Source: Polytrichum commune | Lineage: Eukaryota; Streptophyta; Polytrichopsida; Polytrichales; Polytrichaceae | Reading direction: 5' to 3' | NCBI GenBank assembly: GCA_950295325.1 | Contig: OX485804.1 | Span: forward strand, 59,984,533-60,048,532 | DNA length: 64,000 nucleotides | Part shown: positions 39,501 to 48,733 of the stretch, one piece after another | Layout of the letters: each line of letters starts with the position of its first letter | Numbering within the stretch: position 1 is the first letter of the stretch | Notes under the pieces: model-generated | Databases searched by the model: none | The model's input: the letters and a program-made list of their open reading frames with translations, nothing else | What the model was told of the DNA's origin: nothing | Made by a program: the position numbers and the translations under genes

Positions 39501-42240
39501 GGTTACTTCTTCTTATCAACCCACTTCAACTAGTATTTCTAAACACACGATTAGTACAAGATGATGAGCATGTCCAAATTGAGGCTGTAGCCATTTTTTT
39601 CATAATTTTTGGAACTCGTATGAATATCTTCTTCACTCATCAAAGTGAATATTCTCTTTCTTCTCGAATGATATTATAGGTGCCCCAATTAAGTTGATTA
39701 TTGAGCTTACATTGGTTAACAACATTTTGAGCACATAGTCCAATATTATTTAAACTCATGATGCCTTTTTGATGTCCAATATTAGATCCACATCTAACTA
39801 CACATCACTCAACTATAGCTGTCGTATCAAGATAATTAACCGAATTAGACCTGCTTACCTTAGACCTTTTTAGAGATATTTTGGAAGTTTTGGAAGAGCA
39901 ATCAATGTATTAAACTATTTTTGGACAAATCTCGCAGTGCAAGTTCAAGACGACGAGGGAGCTCTGGACACCTTGACGACATTTTAATTCGACGGCGTCA
40001 AAGTTGGCACCTGAGCCCAAGCTACTCCTCACTAGGATCGAGGCGAAGGATTGGAGGTGCTACACTAGATGCTGTTTCTGTAAAGTCATTGGAAGATCGA
40101 CACATCAACTGGTTTCCACTATCTTTTCTCCTCAGAAACATCCGACCAGTTGGTCATCAGGTCTTTATAATTCATTACTCAACTTATTTTGCAGCTTAGT
40201 GAATTGAAGAACTAGATTTTGGTCCTTAATACCTACTACTAGTATTAAGCAAATCTACTTGTGCATGTATTTTGGACATCATGAAATTGTGTACCTGTAG
40301 TTTTGGACAAAACTAGCCTTAGATTTGCAGTCTCTTGTTGTAAACACATTTTTGTTGCATGTACATAGTGTTTTTTTTCTTTTCTAAAATTTACACATTT
40401 AGTGTGGTGCTTCAAAGTATGTATAATCAGGGTTTCCATCATCTGTGTCTAGTTCTTTTCCCCTGAATAAGTTGGCTGAAATGTACATGTATAGGTGGCA
40501 CAAACAATACTGTCATATGCAATATTAGTTTATGGACAAGAATTTGTTTGTATTTATATCAATCCTCGTAGTTTATTTTGTGAAATACCGACCTTTGGTT
40601 CACAAATGGGATGGTTTTGGATCTGCAGGCATCTGTTGGGCTGGTAATATCGCTGCTGCTTCTAGCGGATTTAAGTTTAACTCTCCTTACTTTGCTGCAA
40701 TTTTACTCGATAGGCATGGAGGCAGTTCTTGTCATTGTTCTGGTGCTGCCATTAGCCTTGATCATACCCAGTGCTGCTGGCCTGAATGCCTTGTTCAGCC
40801 ACGGTTCACGAAGATCGGCTGGCCTTGCTCGTGTGTACGCCCTTTGGAATGTGACTTCCATTGTAAATATGGTAAGCTCTTTATTCATTTGGTCCTCATG
40901 AGAAATTTGTTCTGTAAGCTGGTCTCAGCCTTGTTTTTCCAGATCCAGATTCACAAGAAATTATCTCAACTTACCGATGCAATATACCCAGCCAATATTA
41001 AGATTCCACCCACACAAGCCTACAGCGCTTAACAAAGAACTATAACGGCTACAATCAGATTAGGTGTAGGATAAAAGAGTTATCCTTTTGCTCAATGCAA
41101 CTTTTTCATGGGGAGCTGGTCCTCTATGGTTTCCTCTGGTTGTTTTGTGTACGAAATTCACAATATCTTCCCACTTTTGGTGCATGCTTGGAGGTAGTAT
41201 TGTCTAAAATATGAAAGAGCAGCAACCCATTTCAGTCATCTGAGAGCCAAATTTATTTTAGCACCTCTTGGCATGCCAAAATAAGTTTGATTTTCAATGA
41301 ACTGATGTAGATTGTTCTTCCTTTAAATCTTCACACTGGTACCTCCAAGCATGCACCTAAAACGTACTGAACATGGAAGGTGTTGTGTGCAAAACAACCA
41401 ACTTCCAACTAAAAGTCATGCTGAGTTTGAGAATTCCAATGTGACGAGAAAGCTCTGGAAACTCCTCCAACACTTTGTTCACATATGTATATTTGCAGCT
41501 ATGTTGAATCTAAGTTTCTTGTGTTCCATATCCATGTGTCAAACATGATTGCTCAAATAGAACTATTTATATCCCTACGTTGCAATTTCTCATGGAAGCT
41601 CTTTGATTTTCTCACAGCTGATGGCATTAGTGGTTGGGTTTCTTCACTACAAGCTTGGGAAACTGGGTCCCGATACTAATGGTTTGGAGCACAGCACTAA
41701 CTACATGTACGTAACTTTTGCCTCTTTTTACAACTTTCTTCATGGCTAGCATAGTGCAGTTCATTTAACCTTTCACGAGGACAATGTCATTTTGCTAATA
41801 TGTTGATAGTTTTATATATTTGAGCAGATCTTATACTAGTGCTTGGTCGCAATGTCACATAATAGTTGGAATTATGCAATGCTTGACTATAAATTTCATT
41901 TTGGACCAACAAAGGTCAAAGTGGTTATTTGGATATTATACAACATCGACATTTTTGCTTGATTAAAAATTACATTTATAGTAAAAAGTTATGGCACTGC
42001 TCAACTCTGAATAGGAAGTAACTAAAAACCATAAACAGTGTACTCGTTGGGTTTTGATTTAGTCTGATTTACAGTCATTTTACTTTGTACAGGGAGGAAG
42101 ATAGCTGGTGGCTATTGCCTGCTTTACTATTGGTGATCAAGTGTGTTCAAGCCCGAATGATTGATTTCTACATTGCCAACCTTGAATGTAACGATCGCTC
42201 TGTTTTTGCAATTGATGCTTCCAAATTTTGGGAGCCATGA
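27482..42240 (+). CDS. Large glycine-rich multi-domain membrane protein (AT5G11700 / AT4G32920 / AT5G47020 family), 21 exons, 1,466 aa
   Basis: The spliced protein resembles the Arabidopsis AT5G11700-type glycine-rich proteins from about residue 85 to the C-terminus. The family's molecular function is unknown to me, so no role is assigned. Seen: a hydrophobic leader (about 12-29) like a signal peptide; a conserved AGSPPPQTSGTP block in exon 1; many Gly-rich clusters (about 185-790) typical of repetitive extracellular beta-structure; a Cys-rich module (C816, C825, C828, C844, C847, then C870, C874, C884); a membrane span at about 898-919; conserved cytosolic blocks (AYQWWEG, CRSRALYEGLKVAAT, GGDEKRSDLPP, IFGGDGSY); and C-terminal hydrophobic segments (about 1310-1332, 1339-1357, 1379-1398, 1423-1437). 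Length fits the family (about 1,400-1,480). An in-frame TGA at 27464-27466 supports this ATG. The stop is TGA at 42238-42240. The N-terminal 80 residues and the stretch near 1205-1285 are the most diverged parts. No frameshift or premature stop was found, so the gene looks functional. Confidence 0.93.
28545..28735 (+). pseudogene. Decayed protein-kinase (receptor-like kinase type) fragment inside intron 1
   Basis: Two kinase-like segments survive in different frames. At 28551-28598 the reading NNNIVTPYFF-stop-IMEGPNLL resembles the 'HxNIVxLxGF ... MExGxL' part of plant receptor-like kinases. At 28624-28735 the reading KNIAALVWAF ... VVHWDLSPSN resembles subdomain VIb, the catalytic loop HRDLxxxN. 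The Arg of HRD is Trp, which a CGG to TGG (CpG to TpG) change would explain. Asp and the downstream Asn remain. A frameshift lies between the parts, and a stop follows six codons after the Asn. The spacing between the two motifs is shorter than in intact kinases. It is not part of the host gene's protein. The similarity is short, so this call is moderate. Confidence 0.45.
31268..31353 (+). repeat. Short tandem array in intron 7
   Basis: The word TGTGTAGCTCTATTG or a one-to-few-base variant recurs about five times at irregular 12-24 bp spacing within 86 bp. Confidence 0.8.
32932..33260 (+). mobile_element. Intronic foldback MITE, family B copy 1 (intron 10)
   Basis: This is an imperfect palindrome of about 330 bp. 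Both arms contain the word GCATGCTTGGAGGT (forward near 33003, reverse-complement near 33156) and the outer word GGGAGTTGGT. The centre carries GGCATGTCAAGAGGTG, which sets the orientation; copies 3 and 4 have its reverse complement. It fills most of the 523-bp intron. The same element occurs in introns 13, 16 and 19. Ends are uncertain by about 20 bp because homology fades and no clear target-site duplication was found, so the superfamily is undetermined. Confidence 0.75.
33820..34080 (+). repeat. Dispersed repeat family D copy (intron 11)
   Basis: The segment shares with intron 17 (39570-39870) the words CTGTAGCC, ATGAATATCTTCTTCA, TTTTGAGCACAT/TTTTGAGCATGT and GACCTGCTTACCTTA or variants, in the same order. 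A weaker third copy lies at 16085-16285. It ends in GCTTACCTTA. Left homology may begin as early as 33716 (CTAAGGTAA), which would give inverted CTAAGGTA-type ends. It is non-coding. Confidence 0.6.
34085..34440 (+). mobile_element. Dispersed intronic element, family C copy 1 (intron 11)
   Basis: About 355 bp matches the reverse complement of a segment in intron 15. Shared words include GGTGTGTTTAT, TATTATTTGGTCTATGAT, GAGCTCAAATCTCC or a one-base variant, TTTTACATGTATAT (TTTTACATATATGT in the other) and GACACTTTTAG. It lies directly after a family D copy in the same intron. No coding capacity and no clear target-site duplication were seen. It is probably a MITE. Confidence 0.65.
35806..36109 (+). 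mobile_element. Intronic foldback MITE, family B copy 2 (intron 13)
   Basis: Same layout as the intron 10 element: a left arm with TTTGCATAC and TGCATGCTTGGAGGT, a centre with TTTGGCATGCCA, and a right arm with the reverse-complement CCAAGCACGCACC. It then reads ATGGAAAATCATAGGGGAC as in copy 1. Orientation matches copy 1. It is about 304 bp, slightly shortened in the centre. Confidence 0.72.
37655..38018 (-). mobile_element. Dispersed intronic element, family C copy 2 (intron 15), inverted
   Basis: Read on the minus strand it runs collinear with 34085-34440 over roughly 350 bp at perhaps 65-70% identity by eye. The best-conserved core is ATATTATTTGGTCTATGATG. It makes up most of the 698-bp intron 15. 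Together with the intron 11 copy it forms an inverted pair around exons 12-15. Confidence 0.65.
38686..39008 (-). mobile_element. Intronic foldback MITE, family B copy 3 (intron 16), inverted
   Basis: It starts CTCAATGGGACTTTTCATC and then GAGTCCCCTATGATTTCC, which is the reverse complement of the right end of copies 1 and 2. The central CACCTCTTGATATGCC is also reversed. It ends in ACCAACTCCCAACTAAACG. The first and last 20 bases form inverted repeats. It occupies half of intron 16. Confidence 0.72.
39570..39870 (+). repeat. Dispersed repeat family D copy (intron 17)
   Basis: Same order of shared words as in intron 11 and same orientation, ending CTGCTTACCTTAGACC. It fills most of intron 17 (39481-39937). 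Confidence 0.6.
41091..41425 (-). mobile_element. Intronic foldback MITE, family B copy 4 (intron 19), inverted
   Basis: It has the same orientation as the intron 16 copy: CTCAATGCAACTTTTTCATG at the left, GTCCTCTATGGTTTCC, GTGCATGCTTGGAGGTAG, CACCTCTTGGCATGCC in the centre, then TACCTCCAAGCATGCACC and ACCAACTTCCAACT at the right. It is about 335 bp. A common flank word (AGAGTTATCCTTT) precedes copies 1 and 4, and a close variant precedes copy 3, so the true terminus may be 15-20 bp further out. Confidence 0.72.
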
Positions 42241-42730
42241 AAATGCAATTACCAAGAGTTCCAGTAAGATGATGCTACACAAACATCTATACTTCTCACA
42301 GATGGGAAGCTTGGTGCTACCAAAGCCCCTTTGAGATCCTTAAAAAGGAGTACAGAATGAGAATACTGTTCAACGCGGGCTGAATGAAACACCCTACCCC
42401 TGCCTAACCTTTTGCGGGTTGGAGGTGCTGCCCCATGTTCAGATATTTAAACAAACAAGACACAGATAAGGTCACAACGATTTGTTACACAGGTAATAGA
42501 AATTACAGAGGTAGCAGCACAAGCTTGCAAGATTCTGGTCTTTCTGTAAGGTGGTCTTGCAGGATCCAGTGGGCTTTCTGCAAGTTCTTTGGCAGTTTCT
42601 GGTGCAGTTGTACATACTTTCCTGGGTCATATTTGATGACTTCTAATTCATGGGACTCACAAAAAATCAAATTGAGGTCTTATTCTGAATTGATCTCAAT
42701 CAAAGGCAGCTGTGTTTTGTAATTTCGGTT
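42241..42730 (+). other. Presumed 3' UTR and downstream flank of the glycine-rich protein gene
   Basis: Sequence directly after the stop codon keeps the same base composition for about 480 bp and ends in a T/G-rich stretch near 42705-42740 that could serve as a plant polyadenylation region. No canonical AATAAA was seen. The 3' border is a guess. Confidence 0.3.
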
Positions 42731-42809
42731 TTCAAGTTCCTCAAGTGGCTTGGATTGAAGTAATTTCCCGGACATAGGCTAGATTACTTCTTAAATGTAA
42801 TTGATTTCA

Positions 42810-42945
42810 AAGTCTAGGAAGCCAAAAGGCCTACAGGACTACAAGTACATCCATATGTCAAATGGGCTAAATCCTTAGAGTAACCGAGTGTAGTGGCCTC
42901 CGTGAGATAGCGGTGAGTATGAACTTGTTGATCCAGTTGGAAGAA
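42810..42945 (+). repeat. Dispersed repeat family K, copy 1
   Basis: TAGGAAGCCAAAAG, AGTACATC, CTTAGAGTAACCGAGTG and GATCCAGTTGGAAGAAAG are shared in order with 58415-58540 and, for the last word, with 58880-58900. Confidence 0.5.
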
Positions 42946-45900
42946 AGATCAAGAATCCCTAGACCTATATTTTGAAGTAGGGAATGAAACCTGACTCTAA
43001 TGGAGTTGTACAAGACACATTCCAGCACGACGTTTTGCTCTTACAATGGAGTAACAAAATGGGGCATGGCATGATCCGTTATCTCTGAGCGATGGCAGTA
43101 CAACTTCAACACCATGTGCTCTATGATTGTTCCAAACTAAAACATGTTCTACAGAATACCTCCCGTCATTGCGATTCTTGCTCCTTTTCGCACAATTGTC
43201 AGTCGATGAGTTCCAAGATTCTATCTTGCACCAATCTGTGCGCAAATCAACAGGTGCTCGACTCCCGAGTCCTGATCATTAGTCCAGATACACAGTTCAC
43301 GCATGACCCAATTCAATCGATGAGAGGAATCAAAATGACGAGACTTATGCGGGGCAAAAGGTTTGACTGTGAATTGAGGCAATTATTGGAGTTGGGATCC
43401 TCAATGCCCACCACTGCAATTGATTGAGCAAATATGGTGAGTCACGTGCCAAGGGGGGTATTGTCACCAAGATTGATTTCATAACCCTCTCATGGCACTT
43501 GTGTCACGTTGCGCTTGGACAAAAGGAGGGTCCATAGCCACATCTCATAGCCCTCCCTCCTTCCATAGGTCTCAAAGACCTAAGAATTCGAATTTGGATT
43601 CAGTATAAAGAAGAGAAATTGTGAACTACAAAAGAGTGATGGACAAGCTGCAATAGCAACGGTACATCCCTGTACTCAAGCCATTTATGGACAAAATATT
43701 GTATATGTGGATAGAAAAGCACAGAAAGAAGTGTTAGGAAGTGCTCTCCCCTTGGATGAGCGACGGATTATGGACATCAACTTGGACATATATATACATG
43801 GTAGATGTGCCTTAAATGGATACTTCTCTTTTGTATTCTTTGGTTTCAATAGCAAGGGGAACGGCTATAAGGACTTTGCATATCATAAAGGGTTGCCAAG
43901 CACCCATGTGGATACTCCATGCCCGCATTGTGGAAAGAGAAACAAATGAATGCACTTCAATGCCCAATTTCAAGAGCAAGAGATGCCATGGAGTTGATGA
44001 GAAAGAGGAGAGAATACTAGGTAGTGAGGAACTTGGGTGCACTTGGTGGGTTAGGTGGGTAGGAAGTGCCATTGCCATTTGGTGGGCCCTATCACCACAC
44101 AATAAGGTAGATGGGTCCTTAAATGGGCAATGATGTCTAAGGTATAGTTACCTATCTAAAGGCCTATCCCCACATGATTTTACCAAATAACCAAAGTCTT
44201 TTCTAGAAACTGGGTAAAGCTCTATTGGTTATAGCAAAGGCACCCGACTATCTTGGTGCACCTACGAGAACTTGCTCCGGAGATTTTCAAGTAGGTATTA
44301 GTTTACAGTAGCTTTCACACATGTTCATTGATTCATCTACCAAGCAAAGACATGTTGGATAGTTGTTGGCCCATCCCCGAATGCCTTACCACTCATCTAT
44401 CTTACCATCGGTTTTTGTTAATGAAGCTCCTCATGCCCTCATAGCTAAAACTAAAAGCAACCAATCATAAGGGCCGGAGGTGATACTTTTAAAAATCATA
44501 CATTCTTTGCCTCATCTCTAGGTTATGATGAGAGGGTCAGTGCTTGAGACTTAAAACCTCGTTTTTAAACCATGCCATGTCCTTTGCCAACTAGGCGTGG
44601 GGCTAGATAGCATTGATGGTCTGAAGGCCGTGTTTTTAGAACAAACTTTTAGACTAAGCTAAAGTCAAGTCCGAAGGGAGCATATTAAGTGTGAATGTAC
44701 ATATCATGAGAGCCAAACCTATGAGACCAACACTTTTAACAATATCCATCATCAAATCCAAGAAAAGCAAGCCGAACTCTCATGTTCGAAGCTTAAATTT
44801 GTGATATTGCGGTGCAATTCTTGTGTAAATTTTCCAATCCCTGGCATGTGGTGAAATGTTGGAAGTTTCCCATCAACAACAACACCTAGGTCTTACATGT
44901 ACTTCCTAGAATATGCAAAGAAAAAGTGTAGAAAGAAAATAACCAAAAAAAGAAGTGGGAAGTCATAACATAAACATCGTTACAATCATGTAGGAAGCCA
45001 TATACAATCCACTAACCTAAACCACAAAAAATTGAAAAATAAATAATTTTCATGCAAACTTGTAGTCCTTTTATGTTTCGTTTAACTAAAGTACTAGGTT
45101 TTACAACATTTGTGTTGTAAGAATCTGACATAAAACATCAAGCTTAATATGAAACCCTCCACCAAAAGGTGACAATGAGTCTTGTGTGCTAAGAGGCAAC
45201 TATGTTCTAAGTAAATCCAGATTTGTGCATGAGATTTGGACAAAATGAAATTTTATATGTGCACTTTTATTGACATACCCTATGATAGAAATTGCAAAAA
45301 ATATTCATAGGTGTGGAATGTATCTCTTGTTGTAGGAAGTGCTAGTTGCATGCACACTATGTCATTTATGAAAAAATACACATTCATAGGGAATATTTGA
45401 TCATATCGCTTCTCAAGGTATGTATAGTTGAGATTTTCATCGTATTCTTTTAGTTCCTTCCTTCAAATAACTTGTTGTGTAGTGTGCATATCTCAAATGC
45501 ATTATTAATTTTGTCCATAACTAACAAGGCTCATGATTTATGCTTTCTTCCTCATGAAGTCAACCTATTTGTATCCGTCCATCTATCTATTTAGACTTGA
45601 TGGCCTCTATATTGCAATGTGTACATATGAACTTTCTCATGCATGATTTATGTCACGGAAACCGGAAATGATAGGTAATCATGGGAATGATGTATTATGT
45701 GTAATACGGAGACTATGAGTCCCAATGAATGACGAAAGTCTCAAAAGATGATAGGTTTTGGATGCAATGTGGATGCTTTGATTGACGCATATTCATGAGA
45801 ATGCGAAAACATGGATGAAGAATGATTGGCATTGGATGAAATGTTGCATTGGCCTACATACCCCATAGATAACATATTGGGTGGTGATAGCATGCCTTCA

Positions 45901-47160
45901 AGGGTAAAGGTATGCCTTATCAAAGCTTTTGGGGTTAAAGGACTAAGGTACTACGAGCCCAAATCTTCCTATATTTCCTTTCACTTATTATTAGGCTCCG
46001 TTACGTAGAATGTAACCGATAAAGGCTCAATTTGAATGGGGATGTATTTTGCTATTTCATCTTAATGTAGCAATAAGTAAACTTAAACATATCCATGTGC
46101 ACGGGTAGATCACTTAGTGCATTTTAAAAAACGACGTGCGGCATAATATAGAGAGGATTAAAATCATTTGAAATAAAAATTATAAAGGAATTCCAAATAA
46201 TGAAGGGGCCATTAAATGTAGACAATCCCATTATAAGTAAGTTAGATGGACATAAAGCGTGGGCCATTTTTTTTTTGTAAAATTAATATAGGGGCTGAAG
46301 ATAAGGATCCTAGAAGGTATGTTTAGTATGGTATGTAAATGGGTTCAGGACTCACGGGGATGTTTGCACCCTTCTTTGTTTCCGTGCTTTCCCTCAACAC
46401 TCGTCAATTGCGTTAGGAAGTAGATTAGCTTTTATTCCTTAAAAGGAATATAGAGTACAAAAAATTACAGTGACTTGGACAATATAAGTAATGGAAGGGT
46501 GCAAACAAATGGGCCATTTTTGAAATTTAAGTAATTATAGGGAGGCTTTAATTCAGCCCTTGAAGGTAAATAGCCCCAAAACAAACAAAAAAAACCCCAA
46601 CCGCACGTGCTGCACAAAAATGCCTTAGAGTGATCTACCCGTGTCCATGTGGCATCTTAAGGCTCCCAAAATGTGGACTTCTTGGGCTCTTGAGGGTCGA
46701 GGCTCTTGAGGAGCCCATATATTATACATATTAGGGACGGCTACTCATCGGAGGCCTTGGTCAAGTTCATGTTCTCATGTTTTTCGTGGTCGAAGGCTTC
46801 AAAAAGAGGTCATTTATAACATACATAGTTGGACGCACATGAACAATTTTGCCTACTAATAAATGCAGGGATATGTACGCCACTGTACTTCAAGAAGTTC
46901 CAAAGTCAATGGTAGGAAAAAAAAACATTTGCTTGGTCTCTTGCAAAGGTTCTAAAATCACATCAAACTTAGGCAAGCACACACATAAGGATGTGTGACT
47001 CCTTTGTGGGCACCTCTAACTCCGTTGAATAATCGACTTTGAGGGAATAGTCTCGTGCATTCAACCACTCCAAAGTCACAAAGAGTGTGTCATTTAGAAA
47101 GAAAGAACAAATTCAACATTGAAGCATAGACTCATGTGAAAGAAGAAGTGTAAGATCAAT
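42946..47160. other. Gene-free DNA 3' of the gene
   Basis: Short ORFs at 43092-43427 (plus) and 42997-43245 (minus) overlap and show no domain. Isolated words such as AAGGTAGATGGGTCCTTAAATGGG (44106) resemble intron 11 near 33720. The family J element lies at 46.1-46.7 kb. Nothing else is supported. Confidence 0.45.
46088..46655. mobile_element. Element with long (about 55 bp) terminal inverted repeats, family J
   Basis: Left 46091-46144 and right 46600-46652 are inverted repeats sharing CCATG, CACGGGTAGATCACT, GCATTTT and CACGTGCGG-type words. The interior (about 450 bp) has no ORF of note. Long imperfect ends are typical of Mutator-like MITEs, but no 9-bp duplication could be assigned. Confidence 0.6.
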
Positions 47161-47302
47161 CTTTCACGTTCGAGCAGTTAGATTCGCCCTCCCAGCCGCT
47201 TACATTGTTGAACCCAAAACGATCATCAACATACATGACACACATCGTCCAAACCCCATCGTAACATGTATCTTCCTTCCATGTAGTGTCAATTCTTTCC
47301 TA

Positions 47303-47493
47303 CGTAACCGGTTGGCCGCTTTGTTTCGCCGAGGTGGCACTACACGATTGGCTCTGAGCACATAGGTTTGCAGACGAAAACCTCGACATCCCAGCCGGTT
47401 ATGATCATCTAAATCGGATATGTTGAAGAAGACGACATGTGACCCACTGTTTAGGTCACCTACGCGGCTCAACAAAGCGGCCAACCGGTTACG
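47303..47493. repeat. Perfect 23-bp inverted repeat pair beside the hairpin
   Basis: The sequence at 47303-47325, which starts CGTAACCGGTTGGCCGC, is repeated exactly in reverse complement at 47471-47493. The 145 bp between do not fold further. The right arm ends 3 bp before the 47-bp hairpin, so the two foldbacks together form one AACCGGTT-rich block. A long minus-strand reading frame crosses this block but shows no recognisable protein. Confidence 0.8.
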
Positions 47494-47496
47494 TCC

Positions 47497-47624
47497 GGTA
47501 ATCGTTTTATTGGAACCGGTCATCAGTGCAGAACAGGTTCTGTCCAGCTGGCTCGCCCTCGCGGGCTCGCCACCTCGACAGAACCGGTTCTGCACCGATA
47601 ACCGGTTCCAATAAAACGATTACC
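47497..47624. repeat. Near-perfect hairpin with 47-bp arms
   Basis: The left arm 47497-47543 and right arm 47578-47624 pair at 44 of 47 positions around a 34-nt loop (47544-47577) that is GC-rich. The arms are rich in ACCGGTT and GAACCGGTTC. Such perfection suggests a recent foldback insertion or a locus kept as a hairpin. If transcribed, the stem is long enough to be a small-RNA precursor. No 8-bp flank duplication is obvious. Confidence 0.85.
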
Positions 47625-48208
47625 TAATACATATACCACTCGAACACATAACGCCCACACAACACACCTCATAACACGGAGTAGGTGGAATCGAGAGAGA
47701 GTACACGAAGAAGAGATGCCCCGAAATGGTTCCTTGTGTCGAGACATGGATAGCCTTTTCCACGATCGACAATGCATTGTTGGCCCCATGATCGGGTGTG
47801 TTATTGAACTTGATGGGTTTTTCGTAGGATCATTCATACCCACACCAACTCATGCCTTCGCCCTTTCCTCCTTCATTACAAGTACGGGGACCCATATATG
47901 GCTGTGTACGTCCACATAGATTTGGCAGCATGGCAGGTGTATAAGGATTTGTAAATATCTTTCTATCTTTCTATCTCTCTCTCTCTCTCGATCTCGACCC
48001 CGAATTCAAGTTGTAACCTGAATCTACTTGTGGGTGGTTCTCGGGAGCTTCTAGAAACATCTAGTGGCTCCTGGTCAATGGACGGGAAGCACCGACAGGT
48101 GAACCGGTGGAAGTTCAAGACTTCACGACGAAGATTACCGGTGCGGTTAGAGGAATCTAGAGAATATGCCTTCGATTAAGAAAGGGGAACCGAAAGAGGT
48201 CACCGGTT

Positions 48209-48457
48209 CAGTGATCGGGGAGATTTTTGGGCATAAGAAAATCGGTTGAGATTATCCTAGTGTTTGCAAGTCCAACCGGTTACATGTTGTTGACATCCTC
48301 CAGTTTTCCTTTATTAAATTGAGGTATATTCTTCTATACATTCCTCGAAAATGATCGGTAATTTTCTTGTAGTCTTGATGAACTTCTTCGACCGGTTCTT
48401 ATTTCTCAAACTCAACCGGTTCATCTGTAACTAACTGCCGGTTCTCCCCGATCATTG
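48209..48457 (+). mobile_element. hAT-type MITE, family A copy 1 (249 bp), with perfect 8-bp target-site duplication
   Basis: It begins CAGTGATCGGGGAGA and ends TCTCCCCGATCATTG, so the terminal inverted repeats match at 14 of 15 positions and fit the hAT start rule YARNG. The 8 bp on each side are identical: CACCGGTT at 48201-48208 and 48458-48465. The interior is studded with AACCGGTT/ACCGGTT words, typical of transposase-binding subterminal repeats. It has no coding capacity and would need an hAT transposase supplied elsewhere. Confidence 0.9.
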
Positions 48458-48491
48458 CACCGGTTGGACTTGGAAACGCTAGGATCTCGAC

Positions 48492-48733
48492 CAGTGATTA
48501 GGGAGCTTTTTGGGCATACTAATCGGTTGGGATCCTAGTGTTTGCAAGTCCAACCGGTTACATGTTGACATCCTCCGGTTTTTCCTTTATTAAGTTGAGG
48601 TATATTCTTCTATAGATTCCTCTTAAATGATCGGTAATTTTCCTATAGTCTTGATGAACTACTTCGACCGGTTCTTATTTCTCAAACTCAACCGGTTCAT
48701 CTGTAACTAACTGCCGGTTCTCCCCGATCATTG
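48492..48733 (+). mobile_element. hAT-type MITE, family A copy 2 (242 bp), 8-bp target-site duplication with one C/T change
   Basis: It runs from CAGTGATTAGGGAGC to TCTCCCCGATCATTG and is nearly identical to copy 1 inside. The flanks are ATCTCGAC (48484-48491) and ATCTTGAC (48734-48741), differing by one C to T at a CpG, as expected from decay of methylated DNA. It sits 34 bp after copy 1, so the two look like a tandem repeat but are independent insertions. Confidence 0.88.

Larger units (their letters stand above)
27482..42240 (+). other. Exon-intron map of the glycine-rich protein gene
   Basis: Exons were placed by homology plus GT-AG borders: 27482-28356, 28986-29101, 29473-29681, 30019-30138, 30266-30397, 30557-30682, 30957-31015, 31486-31585, 31908-32025, 32604-32813, 33337-33655, 35127-35220, 35554-35662, 36670-36944, 37297-37424, 38123-38546, 39197-39480, 39938-40160, 40629-40871, 41618-41706, 42093-42240. 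Coding lengths sum to 4,401 nt, a multiple of three, and each phase change is matched by the next exon. Donors of introns 2 (GTTTGG) and 4 (GTTTGT) are weak but the only ones that keep frame and homology. The acceptor of exon 17 could slip by 4 nt, but only 39197 keeps frame. Introns run from 127 bp (intron 4) to 1,471 bp (intron 11). The largest ones hold transposable elements. Confidence 0.9.

Noticed and set aside
47200-47595. 131-codon minus-strand ORF across the AACCGGTT hairpin block
   Set aside because: It overlaps near-perfect inverted repeats, has no domain and ends inside the hairpin.
48209-48733. Simple 283-bp tandem duplication
   Set aside because: Each copy has its own 8-bp target duplication and inverted ends, so these are separate insertions.
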